DNA of 14,359 bases from Candidatus Methanomethylophilaceae archaeon (GTDB lineage: Archaea; Thermoplasmatota; Thermoplasmata; Methanomassiliicoccales; Methanomethylophilaceae): positions 1 through 14,359 of the forward strand of contig JAEDJU010000023.1 of the NCBI GenBank assembly GCA_016296195.1, read 5' to 3'. A model generated the notes under the pieces. The model was not told the DNA's origin and made no database searches. It was given only the letters and a program-made list of their open reading frames with translations. Of this stretch, positions 1 through 7,668 are shown piece after piece (position 1 is the first letter of the stretch; each line of letters begins with the position of its first letter). Both the position numbers and the translations under genes were made by a program.

Positions 1-794
1 TCGGTCGTGATGTCGACCTTCTCGAAGAGTGCCCTGACCTGAGGTCCGTACACGGGATCCTCCATGGCGTATATCACGGGCAGAGTGGGTTTACCCTCGA
101 TGAGGTCCGTTCCGACGGCCTTGCCTGTGTTGTGCACATCACCGATGACATCCAGAGTGTCATCGACGATCTGGAATGCGAGACCGATCTCCATGGCGTA
201 ACTTCCCAATGCCTCTATGGCATCGAAATCCGCACCTGTGACGGCCGCACCCGACTTTGCCGAGGCCTCGAAGAGTTTAGCGGTCTTTCCGGAGATGATC
301 TGTATGTAATCGTCCTGTGTGACGGATGATGCGTGCTCGTAATCCTTCTGCACGAACTCACCGGCACCCATGTGGGCGGATGCATCCACTATGTAATCCA
401 CGATCATAGGGGCGTTCATCGACAGGAGACGGAATCCAATGGCGAACATGTAGTCCCCAGCGATTATCGCCTTGCTCACGGTGTACTTCTTGTGAAGGGT
501 CTTGCTTCCACGCCTTATCTCACTCTGATCGTTGATATCATCGTGAACCAATGATGCACTGTGGACGATCTCGAACGCTGCACCGATACGTACGGGCACC
601 TTGTGGTCGGTACCTCCGCAGAGATAGTACGAGAGGATGCACAAAGCGGGCCTGAGCCTCTTACCGCCCGATGAAATGACATAATGACACATCTCTGTGA
701 GATCTGGGTTTTCGCGGTATTCAAGATCCCTCATCATAAGGTCATCCACTTCATGGAGTTCCCTATCGATGCAGGAGTGCCAAGGCTCAGTCAT
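1..794 (-). CDS. trans-prenyl diphosphate synthase (GGPP synthase-like), 3' end cut by window
   Basis: This is an isoprenyl diphosphate synthase of the FPP/GGPP family, which condenses isopentenyl diphosphate with an allylic diphosphate to build the chains of archaeal lipids or longer polyprenyl tails. About 264 residues are present from the ATG at 794, and roughly the last 60 are missing beyond the left edge. Visible motifs are GGKRLRP near residues 40-46, the first aspartate-rich motif DDIND (85-89), the second motif FQIVDDTLD (aspartates 211, 212, 215), and a following GTDLIEGKPTLP. The residue five before the first motif is Ala80, followed by Ser81. Known archaeal C20 enzymes often have Phe or Tyr there and long-chain enzymes have Ala, so a product longer than C20 is possible. 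No Shine-Dalgarno precedes the start, but a TATA-like element lies about 28 bases upstream, which fits a leaderless mRNA. The family is certain; chain length is not. Confidence 0.9.
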   Translation of the reverse strand, partial: MTEPWHSCIDRELHEVDDLMMRDLEYRENPDLTEMCHYVISSGGKRLRPALCILSYYLCGGTDHKVPVRIGAAFEIVHSASLVHDDINDQSEIRRGSKTLHKKYTVSKAIIAGDYMFAIGFRLLSMNAPMIVDYIVDASAHMGAGEFVQKDYEHASSVTQDDYIQIISGKTAKLFEASAKSGAAVTGADFDAIEALGSYAMEIGLAFQIVDDTLDVIGDVHNTGKAVGTDLIEGKPTLPVIYAMEDPVYGPQVRALFEKVDITT

Positions 795-817
795 TGGCGC
801 ATCATCACATCGACCTA

Positions 818-828
818 CTTAATAAATT
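818..828 (-). promoter_or_regulatory. TATA box for the prenyl synthase gene
   Basis: On the minus strand the AT-rich element AATTTATTAAG lies here, centred about 28 bases upstream of the ATG at 794. With the usual archaeal TATA-to-start distance, transcription would begin within a few bases of the start codon, giving a leaderless or nearly leaderless message. The absence of a Shine-Dalgarno sequence agrees with this. Position and composition are read directly; promoter activity is inferred. Confidence 0.5.
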
Positions 829-862
829 GGGTCTTGGACGGACAATCCCGATTCCGTGACTG

Positions 863-893
863 AAAAATCGATGGTTAACACCGTAAATCGATT
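863..893 (-). terminator. weak hairpin plus T-tract behind the fpo operon
   Basis: On the minus strand, arms AATCGAT (893 to 887) and ATCGATT (872 to 866) form a 7-base inverted repeat with a 14-base spacer, and the second arm runs into five T residues (867 to 863). This lies about 65 bases beyond the fpoN stop and could help end the fpo transcript. The stem is AT-rich and weak. The same repeat could instead be a protein-binding site upstream of the prenyl synthase promoter. The rest of 795-956 shows no gene. Confidence 0.3.
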
Positions 894-956
894 AATTTCG
901 ATGAGAGACGAAAAGATGGGTAAGGGGTTTGGGGAAGAGGTTTCACTCGATCTTGA

Positions 957-2435
957 TCAGAGCAGTGCCGCGGCCGCGGACTCGCAGAAGTCGAAGATGA
1001 GCTGGGGGTAGACTCCCAGGACGATGACTGCCACGACGCAGATCACGATTCCGGCCAGGAAGGGCGCGGGGATCTTGATCTTGTCCGTGTTGTCTCCCTT
1101 CTCGACGTACATCGCCTTGACCACTCTTGCGTAGTAGTACAGGGAGATGGCGGAGTTCAGGATGGCAACGAATGCGAGCCAGACCCACTGGGAAGTGACT
1201 CCATCCACGCTTCCGATTGCGGAAGAGAAGAGGAAGAACTTCGAGGTGAATCCTGCGAGAGGCGGGATACCTGCCAGTGAGAACAGGAACAGCATCATGG
1301 CGAATGCCAGGAAGGGTGCCTTCTTGGCGAGTCCCCTGTAGTCGGAGATCTTCTCACCGATACCGGCGCAGATCAGTGCACCGACGATGAGGAACGCTCC
1401 GCCCTTCATGAACACGTGTGTGAACATGTGGAAGAGACCTGCGCTGAGAGCATACTCGTTCATGACCGACATGACGATCAGGATGTAACCAGCCTGAGCG
1501 ATGGAGGAGTAGGCGAGCATTCTCTTGATGTTGTTCTGTGCGATGGCCACGACGTTTCCGATGGTCATGGTGAAGGCCGCGATGATGGCGAAGAGGTACT
1601 GGACCTCCTCACCGGCGATGGCCGCACAGGAGGATCCTGTGACGAACATGACCAGGAAGATCTGGAAGAAGACACTCAGTCCCATCTTCTTGGATCCTGT
1701 TGCCAGGAACAGGGAGACGGGAGTGGAGGCTCCCTCGTACACGTCAGGTGCCCACATGTGGAAGGGAACTGCTGCGATCTTGAATCCGTAACCGGCGATC
1801 ATGGAGACCAGTGCGATTCCGAACATCAGGTTGATGCCCTCGAGCTGGGTCTGTGCGGCGATGGCCGCGATCTCGGTGGTTCCGGTGAGACCGTAGAGCA
1901 TGGAGATACCGTAGATGGTCAGTGCAGTGGACATTCCACCGATGATGACGTACTTGACGGCGGACTCGGCAGCCCTGGGGTCGTTCCTCTTCATGGAGAC
2001 CATGGCGTAGGATGAGATACTGGTGAGCTCGACACCGACGAAGATGGTCAGCAGGTCGGAGGACTCTGCGACGAACATCATTCCGAGGGTGGCTCCCATG
2101 AGCAGGGAGTAGTATGCTCCCACATGCATCCTGGTGGTCTCGACGCTGGCGTTGGACACCAGGACGGCGAGGAACAGGACGATCTGGAAGAGCAGTATCA
2201 TCAGTCCGGAGTAGGCGTTGTACTGGACCATGTCGAGAGTTGTTCCGACGTAGTTGTCGGTCAACATCAGGACGTTGATCACGAGGGACACGATCACGAG
2301 TACGAGTGCGACTGCCCAGGTGACGGTCCTCTTCTTGGCGAGGAGGTGCACTGCGGGCAGGATGAGTGCCGCGATGATCAGGATGATCATGGGCGCGATT
2401 GCGGTAAGGTCACCGAAGATAGGTGTCATATCCAT
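957..2435 (-). CDS. fpoN: Fpo-like complex membrane subunit N (NuoN homologue)
   Basis: An antiporter-like proton-pumping subunit of the membrane arm, homologous to NuoN/ND2. From the ATG at 2435 it is 492 residues, normal for the family. It is strongly hydrophobic with many membrane segments. The channel residues can be read: Glu136 in FVGVELTSISSY, Lys219 in GFKIAAVPFHMWAPD, lysines 249/250 in GSKKMGL, and a later lysine in FMKGGAFL. The start codon shares one base with the fpoM stop (TGATG). A GGGGGTGATC stretch just upstream pairs well with the 16S 3' end and supports this start over the longer open frame reaching 2501; a second ATG at 2429 is possible. It is the last gene of the operon, and no fpoO or fpoF follows. 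Confidence 0.95.
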   Translation of the reverse strand: MDMTPIFGDLTAIAPMIILIIAALILPAVHLLAKKRTVTWAVALVLVIVSLVINVLMLTDNYVGTTLDMVQYNAYSGLMILLFQIVLFLAVLVSNASVETTRMHVGAYYSLLMGATLGMMFVAESSDLLTIFVGVELTSISSYAMVSMKRNDPRAAESAVKYVIIGGMSTALTIYGISMLYGLTGTTEIAAIAAQTQLEGINLMFGIALVSMIAGYGFKIAAVPFHMWAPDVYEGASTPVSLFLATGSKKMGLSVFFQIFLVMFVTGSSCAAIAGEEVQYLFAIIAAFTMTIGNVVAIAQNNIKRMLAYSSIAQAGYILIVMSVMNEYALSAGLFHMFTHVFMKGGAFLIVGALICAGIGEKISDYRGLAKKAPFLAFAMMLFLFSLAGIPPLAGFTSKFFLFSSAIGSVDGVTSQWVWLAFVAILNSAISLYYYARVVKAMYVEKGDNTDKIKIPAPFLAGIVICVVAVIVLGVYPQLIFDFCESAAAALL

Positions 2436-3928
2436 CAGATCACCCCCAGAATGAGGGAGGATGTGTAGGGCTCGATGAAGGACAGGGCTGCGTCGGGCCA
2501 CACTCCGAAGAATGCGACGAGGACAACGAGGACTGCCAGGGCGATACCCTCGGTCTTGCTGACGTCGTGTGCGTGTGTGAGGTCGATCTTCGTGGTCTCA
2601 GGTCCGAACAGTGTCCTCTGCATGGCCCACAGGTAGTATCCTGCGGTGAGCATGAGGGACAGCAGGCAGAACAGGATCATCCAGAGCAGGTCCTGCGCCT
2701 GGATGAAGTCGTAGAACGCGAAGATGAGGGGGAACTCTCCCCAGAACCCGATGAGTCCGGGCAGTCCGAGGGATGCCATGAATCCGATCATCATGAATGT
2801 GGCGTAGATAGGCATCTTGCCGGCGAGTCCTCCGAGGAGGGGGATCTCTCTGGTACCGACCTTGTGTCCGGTCATACCGCACACCATGAACAGGATTCCG
2901 GTGATGAGTCCGTGTGCGAACATCTGGAAGATGGCGAACATGATTCCGGCCTCGGTTCCGCAACCGATTCCGAGCATGACCATTCCCATGTGGCTGATGG
3001 AGGAGAATGCAACCATCTTCTTGAGATCGCTCTGGGCGATACAGCCGTATGCACCGTAGATGATCGAGAGGATGGCGATGGCGATGATGACCCACTGCCA
3101 GTAGTCCAGTCCGGCGGGCAGAGCCTCGACACAGACACGGATGATACCGTAGGATCCCATCTTAAGCATGACACCTGCCAGCAGGACGGATCCTCCGGTG
3201 GGTGCCTCGGTGTGTGCATCGGGCAGCCATGTGTGGAAGGGAACTGCGGGCATCTTGACTGCGAATCCGAAGAACAGGAGCGCGAAGACGAGCACCTGGA
3301 ACGAATCGGACATTGCAGGCATCATGGTGTTGATGGTGGCGAAGCTGAAGTCGACATGTCCGATGACGGATCCGACCTCGAACGCCATGGCGAAGATTCC
3401 GATCAGCATCACGAGGGATGCCACGTGGGTGTAGATGAAGAACTTGATAGCAGCGTAGTGCCTGCGGGGTCCTCCATACCAGGAGATCATGAAGTACATG
3501 GGTATGAGCGTGAGCTCCCACATGACGTAGAACAGGAAGTAGTCCGCCGCCAGGTAGACTCCCATGAGTCCGACCTCCATCGCCAGTACGAGTGTGTGGA
3601 AGTAATTGGGCCTGTCCTCCTCCTCTGCGGAGAAGATGACGACCAGCAGGGACAGCAGGGCTGTCAGGAACACCATCAGGATGCTGAGTCCATCGACCAT
3701 CAGCGAGAAGCTGATAGTAATGCTTGAAGTCTCAATCCAGGTGAAGCTGGTGGCCAGACCGGCCATATCATCGTTGAACATCACCAGAAGGGCGATGACG
3801 AGTGTGATGGCAGAGAATGCTGCTGCCACGTATTTTGCGTATTTCTGTCTCTCGCCACCCATGAACAGGGTCACGATGGCTCCGATCAAGGGGAGGACGA
3901 TGAGCAGAGTGAGTAGTGATATTTCCAT
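2435..3928 (-). CDS. fpoM: Fpo-like complex membrane subunit M (NuoM homologue)
   Basis: An antiporter-like proton-translocating subunit homologous to NuoM/ND4, 497 residues as usual for the family. Key residues are Glu138 in FYVMWELTLIPMY, Lys225 in FAVKMPAVPFHTWLPDAHTE, Lys256 in VMLKMGSYG, and a distal glutamate in GFWGEFPL near the C-terminal third, so the proton path looks complete. The gene starts one base after the fpoL stop. A GGAGG at 3937-3941, eight bases before the ATG, supports the start. Its stop shares a base with the fpoN start, suggesting translational coupling. Long open frames on the opposite strand across this gene are shadows of its biased codon use. Confidence 0.96.
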   Translation of the reverse strand: MEISLLTLLIVLPLIGAIVTLFMGGERQKYAKYVAAAFSAITLVIALLVMFNDDMAGLATSFTWIETSSITISFSLMVDGLSILMVFLTALLSLLVVIFSAEEEDRPNYFHTLVLAMEVGLMGVYLAADYFLFYVMWELTLIPMYFMISWYGGPRRHYAAIKFFIYTHVASLVMLIGIFAMAFEVGSVIGHVDFSFATINTMMPAMSDSFQVLVFALLFFGFAVKMPAVPFHTWLPDAHTEAPTGGSVLLAGVMLKMGSYGIIRVCVEALPAGLDYWQWVIIAIAILSIIYGAYGCIAQSDLKKMVAFSSISHMGMVMLGIGCGTEAGIMFAIFQMFAHGLITGILFMVCGMTGHKVGTREIPLLGGLAGKMPIYATFMMIGFMASLGLPGLIGFWGEFPLIFAFYDFIQAQDLLWMILFCLLSLMLTAGYYLWAMQRTLFGPETTKIDLTHAHDVSKTEGIALAVLVVLVAFFGVWPDAALSFIEPYTSSLILGVI

Positions 3929-3929
3929 C

Positions 3930-5978
3930 TCAGATTCCTCCCAGGACCTTTGCGATCACAATGAAGAGAACGGACAGCACGGCGATACCGATGAGCACGA
4001 TGGACGAGTAGTCCTGGACGTGTCCGGTCTGGACCTTGCTGAGTGAGTCTCCACCGCCGACGACGGCGCTGGACAGTCCGTTGACGGTTCCGTCGACGAT
4101 CTGCCTGTCGATGTAGTTGACTCCGCGTGCGACACCGTATCCGAGCTTCCAGGAGATCTGGTTGTACAGATCGGGGAACCACCATCTCTTGGTGAGTGCC
4201 TTGTAAAGCCAGGACTCTCCGTTCTTGTTGAACTTGCCGGGGTTGATGCTCTTCTTCACGTACATGAGGTATGCGAGTCCGATACCGACCAGGGCGAGGA
4301 CGATTGTCAGATAGGTGTAGACATTGGTGAACAGCTCGACGAAGTACTCGAAGCCCTCGGAGTGTCCTCCTCCGACCTGGAAGAGTCCGTTGTCGAGGAC
4401 GTTGAACGAGACCATTCCGTCGAGTCCGAACATGATGAAGAATCCGCTGAGGACAGCGAAGACGGACAGGATCATGAGGGGAACGGTCATGGTCTTGGGA
4501 GACTCGCCGTGACAGTGCTGTGTGGCGTGTCCCTCCTCGCCCATGAAGGTCATGAACCACATGCGGAACATGTAGAACGCGGTCATGAAGGCTGTGATGA
4601 TTGCGAGGATCCACATTACGGTGAACCAGACGGTTCCGTCGGCTCCGGCCTCCATTGCGATCTCGAGGACGAGATCCTTGGACCAGAATCCGCTGAAGAA
4701 CGGGAATCCTGCGATGGACAGGGATCCGAGCAGCATGGTGATCGAGGTGATCTTCATGTGCTTGGCGAGTCCGCCCATCTCGCGCATATCCTCGGTTCCG
4801 ACAGCGTGGATGACGGATCCGGAACACATGAACAGCAGGGCCTTGAAGAAGGCGTGGTTCATCATGTGGAAGCATCCAGCGGTGAATCCGGCGGTACCGG
4901 CGGCGATGAGTGCTGTGCCCTCGGCATCTCCCATCTGCATTCCGAGCGCGATGAGGTATCCTCCTGCTCCAAGAGCGAGGATCATGTAACCGAGCTGGGA
5001 GATGGTGGAGTAAGCCAGGACCTTCTTGATGTTCATGTTGTTGAGTGCCATGGTGGCCGCGATGAATGCGGTGATTCCTCCGATGATTCCGACGAACAGC
5101 ATGACGTCGGGGCACTGGACGAACAGGGGGTATCCCCTTGCGACGAGGTAGACTCCCGCCTTGACCATTGTTGCCGCGTGGATAAGTGAGGACACAGTGG
5201 TGGGTCCTGCCATCGCATCGGGCAGCCAGTCGTGCAGGGGGAACTGAGCGCTCTTTCCGATGACTCCTCCGAAGACGAGGGCCATGGCGAGCATGAGCAT
5301 GTTGGAATCGACGTTCGCGATGTTTGCGGGGTCGAAGAGTGCGGTGTAGTCGAGGCAGTGGAACTGGCCGAGCAGGATGAAGAGTCCTGCCATGAGGCAG
5401 ACATCTCCGAGACGTGTGACCAGGAATGCCTTCTTTGCTGCGGATGCCGCGTTGGCGGATGCAGCGTCCCCGTCGGGGTGCCTGAAGGACCAGAATCCGA
5501 TCAGCAGGTAGGAACAGAGTCCCATGACCTCCCAGAAGATGAACATCTCGAGGAAGTTGCTGGAGACGATGAGTCCGAGCATTCCGGTGAGGAACAGGGA
5601 GACCTCGGCGTAGTACCTGGTCTTCCTTGCGCCCTGGTCTCCCATGTATCCGATGGAGTAGATGAAGATCAGGGTGGAGATGAACGACGAGAACAGCATC
5701 ATCAGACAGGTGAGGCCGTCCACGTAGTATCCGAGGTTGATCACGAAGTCGGTGGATCCAGGGATGATGAACCACTGGATGGACTGGGTGACGGGTTCGG
5801 GGTATGCATCGCCGGTGAGATACTCGTAGGAGATCAGAACGGCGAGGATGCAGGAGATGAGAGCTCCGGCTATTGCGATGTAACCTCCCTTCTCAGGGGT
5901 CTTCCTTCCGATGAGACCGATGATCAGGAAGCAGAGCATGGGGACAAGAGGCACGAGCCAGGTGTATTCTATGAACAT
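3930..5978 (-). CDS. fpoL: Fpo-like complex membrane subunit L (NuoL homologue)
   Basis: The distal proton-pumping subunit, homologous to NuoL/ND5, with the expected long C-terminal part that should carry the lateral helix. From the ATG at 5978 it has 682 residues, within the family range. Readable functional residues are Glu150 in FIFWEVMGLCSYLLIG, Lys242 and His249 in GKSAQFPLHDWLPDAM, His267 and Lys273 in SSLIHAATMVKAGVYL, and the later lysine in FFKALLFMCSG. An in-frame GTG at 5987 would overlap the fpoK stop. The ATG at 5978 is preferred because GAGGTG sits six bases before it. The gap to fpoK is two bases. Confidence 0.96.
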   Translation of the reverse strand: MFIEYTWLVPLVPMLCFLIIGLIGRKTPEKGGYIAIAGALISCILAVLISYEYLTGDAYPEPVTQSIQWFIIPGSTDFVINLGYYVDGLTCLMMLFSSFISTLIFIYSIGYMGDQGARKTRYYAEVSLFLTGMLGLIVSSNFLEMFIFWEVMGLCSYLLIGFWSFRHPDGDAASANAASAAKKAFLVTRLGDVCLMAGLFILLGQFHCLDYTALFDPANIANVDSNMLMLAMALVFGGVIGKSAQFPLHDWLPDAMAGPTTVSSLIHAATMVKAGVYLVARGYPLFVQCPDVMLFVGIIGGITAFIAATMALNNMNIKKVLAYSTISQLGYMILALGAGGYLIALGMQMGDAEGTALIAAGTAGFTAGCFHMMNHAFFKALLFMCSGSVIHAVGTEDMREMGGLAKHMKITSITMLLGSLSIAGFPFFSGFWSKDLVLEIAMEAGADGTVWFTVMWILAIITAFMTAFYMFRMWFMTFMGEEGHATQHCHGESPKTMTVPLMILSVFAVLSGFFIMFGLDGMVSFNVLDNGLFQVGGGHSEGFEYFVELFTNVYTYLTIVLALVGIGLAYLMYVKKSINPGKFNKNGESWLYKALTKRWWFPDLYNQISWKLGYGVARGVNYIDRQIVDGTVNGLSSAVVGGGDSLSKVQTGHVQDYSSIVLIGIAVLSVLFIVIAKVLGGI

Positions 5979-5980
5979 CC

Positions 5981-6289
5981 TTACCACCTCAGTGTCCTGA
6001 GCTCGGCGTCGTCGAGCTCGGTTGTCTTCTTGTTCTTGTACGCGTTGAGCAGGATGGCGATACCGACTGCGACCTCTGCGGCTGCGACGGAGATCGTCAT
6101 GACGACGAATGCCTCTCCGATGATGTCACCGTTGAATGCGCCGAACGCGATGAAGTTGATGTTGGCTGCGTTGAGCATGAGCTCGATGCACATGAGAACG
6201 ATGATGGCGTTGCTCTTTGTGATCACTCCGTATGCTCCGATGGCGAACAGGATCGCCGCGAGGACGAGGAAGTACTCAATTGGAATCAT
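5981..6289 (-). CDS. fpoK: Fpo-like complex membrane subunit K (NuoK homologue)
   Basis: A small three-helix membrane subunit homologous to NuoK/ND4L, 102 residues. It lies next to the antiporter-like subunits and contributes two glutamates to the proton path. Both are present: Glu36 in VLMCIELMLNA and Glu72 in VAAAEVAVG, at the same residue numbers as in E. coli NuoK. The frame is open upstream to 6337, but the ATG at 6289 gives the family N-terminus and has AGGAGG at 6299-6304, nine bases away. The first 14 bases overlap the end of fpoJ2, the largest overlap in the operon. Confidence 0.95.
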   Translation of the reverse strand: MIPIEYFLVLAAILFAIGAYGVITKSNAIIVLMCIELMLNAANINFIAFGAFNGDIIGEAFVVMTISVAAAEVAVGIAILLNAYKNKKTTELDDAELRTLRW

Positions 6290-6593
6290 CTTTCTCAACC
6301 TCCTCCCTTGCGATACAGACTCCTCCGACCATGGCACCGAACATCAGGATTGCCAAGGGCACGAGGACGAGTCCGTACTTCTCGAAGACTGTGTATGCGA
6401 GGCTGTTCTCCTTCAGGTCGCCATTCTCATCGTAGATGCTGTCAGGCGCTCCCGGCTTCGTGCTGATGTCGGGAAGGGAAACGGGCGTGTCGCTCTCCGT
6501 GAAGTCGTCCCAGTTGATTGTGGCGATACCTGCAACGAGAACTGCGAGGAGGATAACAGAAACTGCTGCTCCTACTGCTGTCTTCTTGTTCAT
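6276..6593 (-). CDS. fpoJ2: Fpo-like complex membrane subunit J, C-terminal half (FpoJ2)
   Basis: The second half of the NuoJ/ND6 homologue, which in Methanosarcina fpo operons is also split into J1 and J2. It has 105 residues, one hydrophobic segment near residues 5-25 (after MNKK), a polar extracytoplasmic-looking stretch of about 50 residues, and a second segment near residues 75-93. Identification rests on position between fpoJ1 and fpoK and on this topology, because the sequence itself is poorly conserved. The start overlaps the fpoJ1 stop as ATGA, with AGGAGG at 6601-6606 seven bases before the ATG. Confidence 0.82.
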   Translation of the reverse strand: MNKKTAVGAAVSVILLAVLVAGIATINWDDFTESDTPVSLPDISTKPGAPDSIYDENGDLKENSLAYTVFEKYGLVLVPLAILMFGAMVGGVCIAREEVEKDDSN

Positions 6594-6928
6594 TCGTCGC
6601 CCTCCTTTTTCATAATATACCTTCTGGTAAGCATGATACTGAATGCGAACAGGATGGTGATGGCTCCGACATAGACCAGGATCTGCACGACTCCGATGAA
6701 CTCCGTCTCGAGGAAGAAGTACACGAATCCGACACATAGGAACACGAGTGCGAGATAGAACGCACTGTGGACGACCTCTTTGTCGGTGACGACGTAGATC
6801 GCTGCGAGCACTGCGATGGCCGCGAGGATCATGAACGCCACGAGGTCCAGGTTGTCCAGGAGGTATGCTCCGAAGTCGAGGAGACCGAACCATACTGCGT
6901 AAATCAAATCGATGAGTGCGTCAAGCAT
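6590..6928 (-). CDS. fpoJ1: Fpo-like complex membrane subunit J, N-terminal half (FpoJ1)
   Basis: The N-terminal part of the NuoJ/ND6 homologue, 112 residues with about three membrane segments. The family signature FIGVVQILVYVGAITILFAF is intact near residues 77-96; this is the helix that in complex I carries a pi-bulge and takes part in coupling. The ATG at 6928 shares one base with the fpoI stop. A GTG directly before it (6931) would also read in frame, but GGAGGT at 6935-6940 is six bases from the ATG and only three from the GTG, so the ATG is chosen. Confidence 0.93.
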   Translation of the reverse strand: MLDALIDLIYAVWFGLLDFGAYLLDNLDLVAFMILAAIAVLAAIYVVTDKEVVHSAFYLALVFLCVGFVYFFLETEFIGVVQILVYVGAITILFAFSIMLTRRYIMKKEGDE

Positions 6929-7668
6929 CACAGCACCTCCTTGATCTGAAGCGCGTCCTTGGGGCAGTCAATCACACAGTTGCTGCAGCAGATGCACTTC
7001 GAGTTGTCGATGACCGGACGGAGGATGGGCTTACCCTTGTCGTTGACCCCTTTCTCCACCATCTCGATGGCGTTGACGGGACAGACCTTGGCGCACTTCT
7101 TGCATCCGATACATTTGCTGTCGGTGAGCTCGGGCCTGTCGAGATCGAAGAAGGACACACGCCTCTCGGGGTTTCCGTTCTCGATATCGGAGGGCAGGGT
7201 GACCTCCAGCTTGACCTCCATTCCAGGGGTGGTTCCCTCGTAGTGGAGCCTCCTGGGTCCGTAGAGAAGGTCGTATCTGGTGTACTCGGCGAGCTCGTAA
7301 TCGGGCGTCACGGTCATGGCATCCAGGGGACAGTACTCGGCACAGTATCCGCACATGGCGCATCTTCCGAGGTTCACCTGAGGCCTCATGACGGGCTTTC
7401 CCTCATCGTCGGGTACCTCGATCAGCTTGATACAGGCTGTGGGGCACATACGGACGCACATACCGCATCCGACGCACTTGTCGAACCTGAGTCCGGGGCG
7501 TCCGCGGTAGTTGTCGGGGATCCACTCCTTCTCGTAGGGGTACAGGATGGTCATGGACCTGTGTGTGACGGTCTTGGCGAAGAGCTTCATGACGGCCCAG
7601 CAGGGTTTGAGGACCCACAGGCTCTTGGCCAGGTTCTTTGGATATTTGTCAAGATATTTCATAGCCAT
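6928..7668 (-). CDS. fpoI: Fpo-like complex iron-sulfur subunit I with four [4Fe-4S] motifs
   Basis: The NuoI homologue of the peripheral arm, carrying electrons through iron-sulfur clusters towards the N2 cluster of FpoB. It has 246 residues, well above the roughly 130-180 usual for NuoI. The normal pair of motifs is present: Cys65, 68, 71, 75 and Cys103, 106, 109, 113. About 70 residues later a second pair follows: Cys186, 189, 192, 196 and Cys225, 228, 231, 235. The two halves resemble each other: GKPVMRP precedes the second motif of each pair (GKPILRP in the later one), and the spacing between first cysteines is 38 and 39. This suggests duplication of a two-cluster module. With no FpoF encoded here, the extra pair is a candidate entry site for ferredoxin electrons (inference). 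The ATG at 7668 shares a base with the fpoH stop; a second ATG at 7662 is possible. Confidence 0.95.
   Translation of the reverse strand: MAMKYLDKYPKNLAKSLWVLKPCWAVMKLFAKTVTHRSMTILYPYEKEWIPDNYRGRPGLRFDKCVGCGMCVRMCPTACIKLIEVPDDEGKPVMRPQVNLGRCAMCGYCAEYCPLDAMTVTPDYELAEYTRYDLLYGPRRLHYEGTTPGMEVKLEVTLPSDIENGNPERRVSFFDLDRPELTDSKCIGCKKCAKVCPVNAIEMVEKGVNDKGKPILRPVIDNSKCICCSNCVIDCPKDALQIKEVL
6935..6940 (-). promoter_or_regulatory. Shine-Dalgarno deciding the fpoJ1 start
   Basis: GGAGGT on the minus strand ends six bases before the ATG at 6928 and three before the competing GTG at 6931. The spacing favours the ATG. It lies inside the 3' end of fpoI, so both genes use the same bases. Confidence 0.7.

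Noticed and set aside
2436..2501. Longer start for fpoN
   Set aside because: It would read deep into fpoM; a good Shine-Dalgarno and the TGATG junction point to 2435.
3065..3095. Short GATGGC-type repeats
   Set aside because: They are part of fpoM and encode alternating Ile/Ala residues in a membrane helix; no independent repeat is supported.
2423..3727. 434-residue open frame on the plus strand
   Set aside because: It lies opposite fpoM, has a low-complexity composition rich in Asp, Glu, Gly, His and Ser with no domain, and arises from the biased codon use of the real gene.
4500..4530. His/Cys-rich segment in FpoL (ATQHCHGES) as a metal site
   Set aside because: It is a short loop between membrane segments without a recognised metal-binding pattern.
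3886..5775. 629-residue open frame on the minus strand
   Set aside because: It is out of frame with fpoL, very rich in Arg, His and Pro, and has no recognisable motif.
5232..6674. 480-residue open frame on the plus strand
   Set aside because: It runs antisense across fpoL, fpoK and fpoJ2, whose protein motifs are unambiguous; composition is shadow-like and it crosses gene boundaries.
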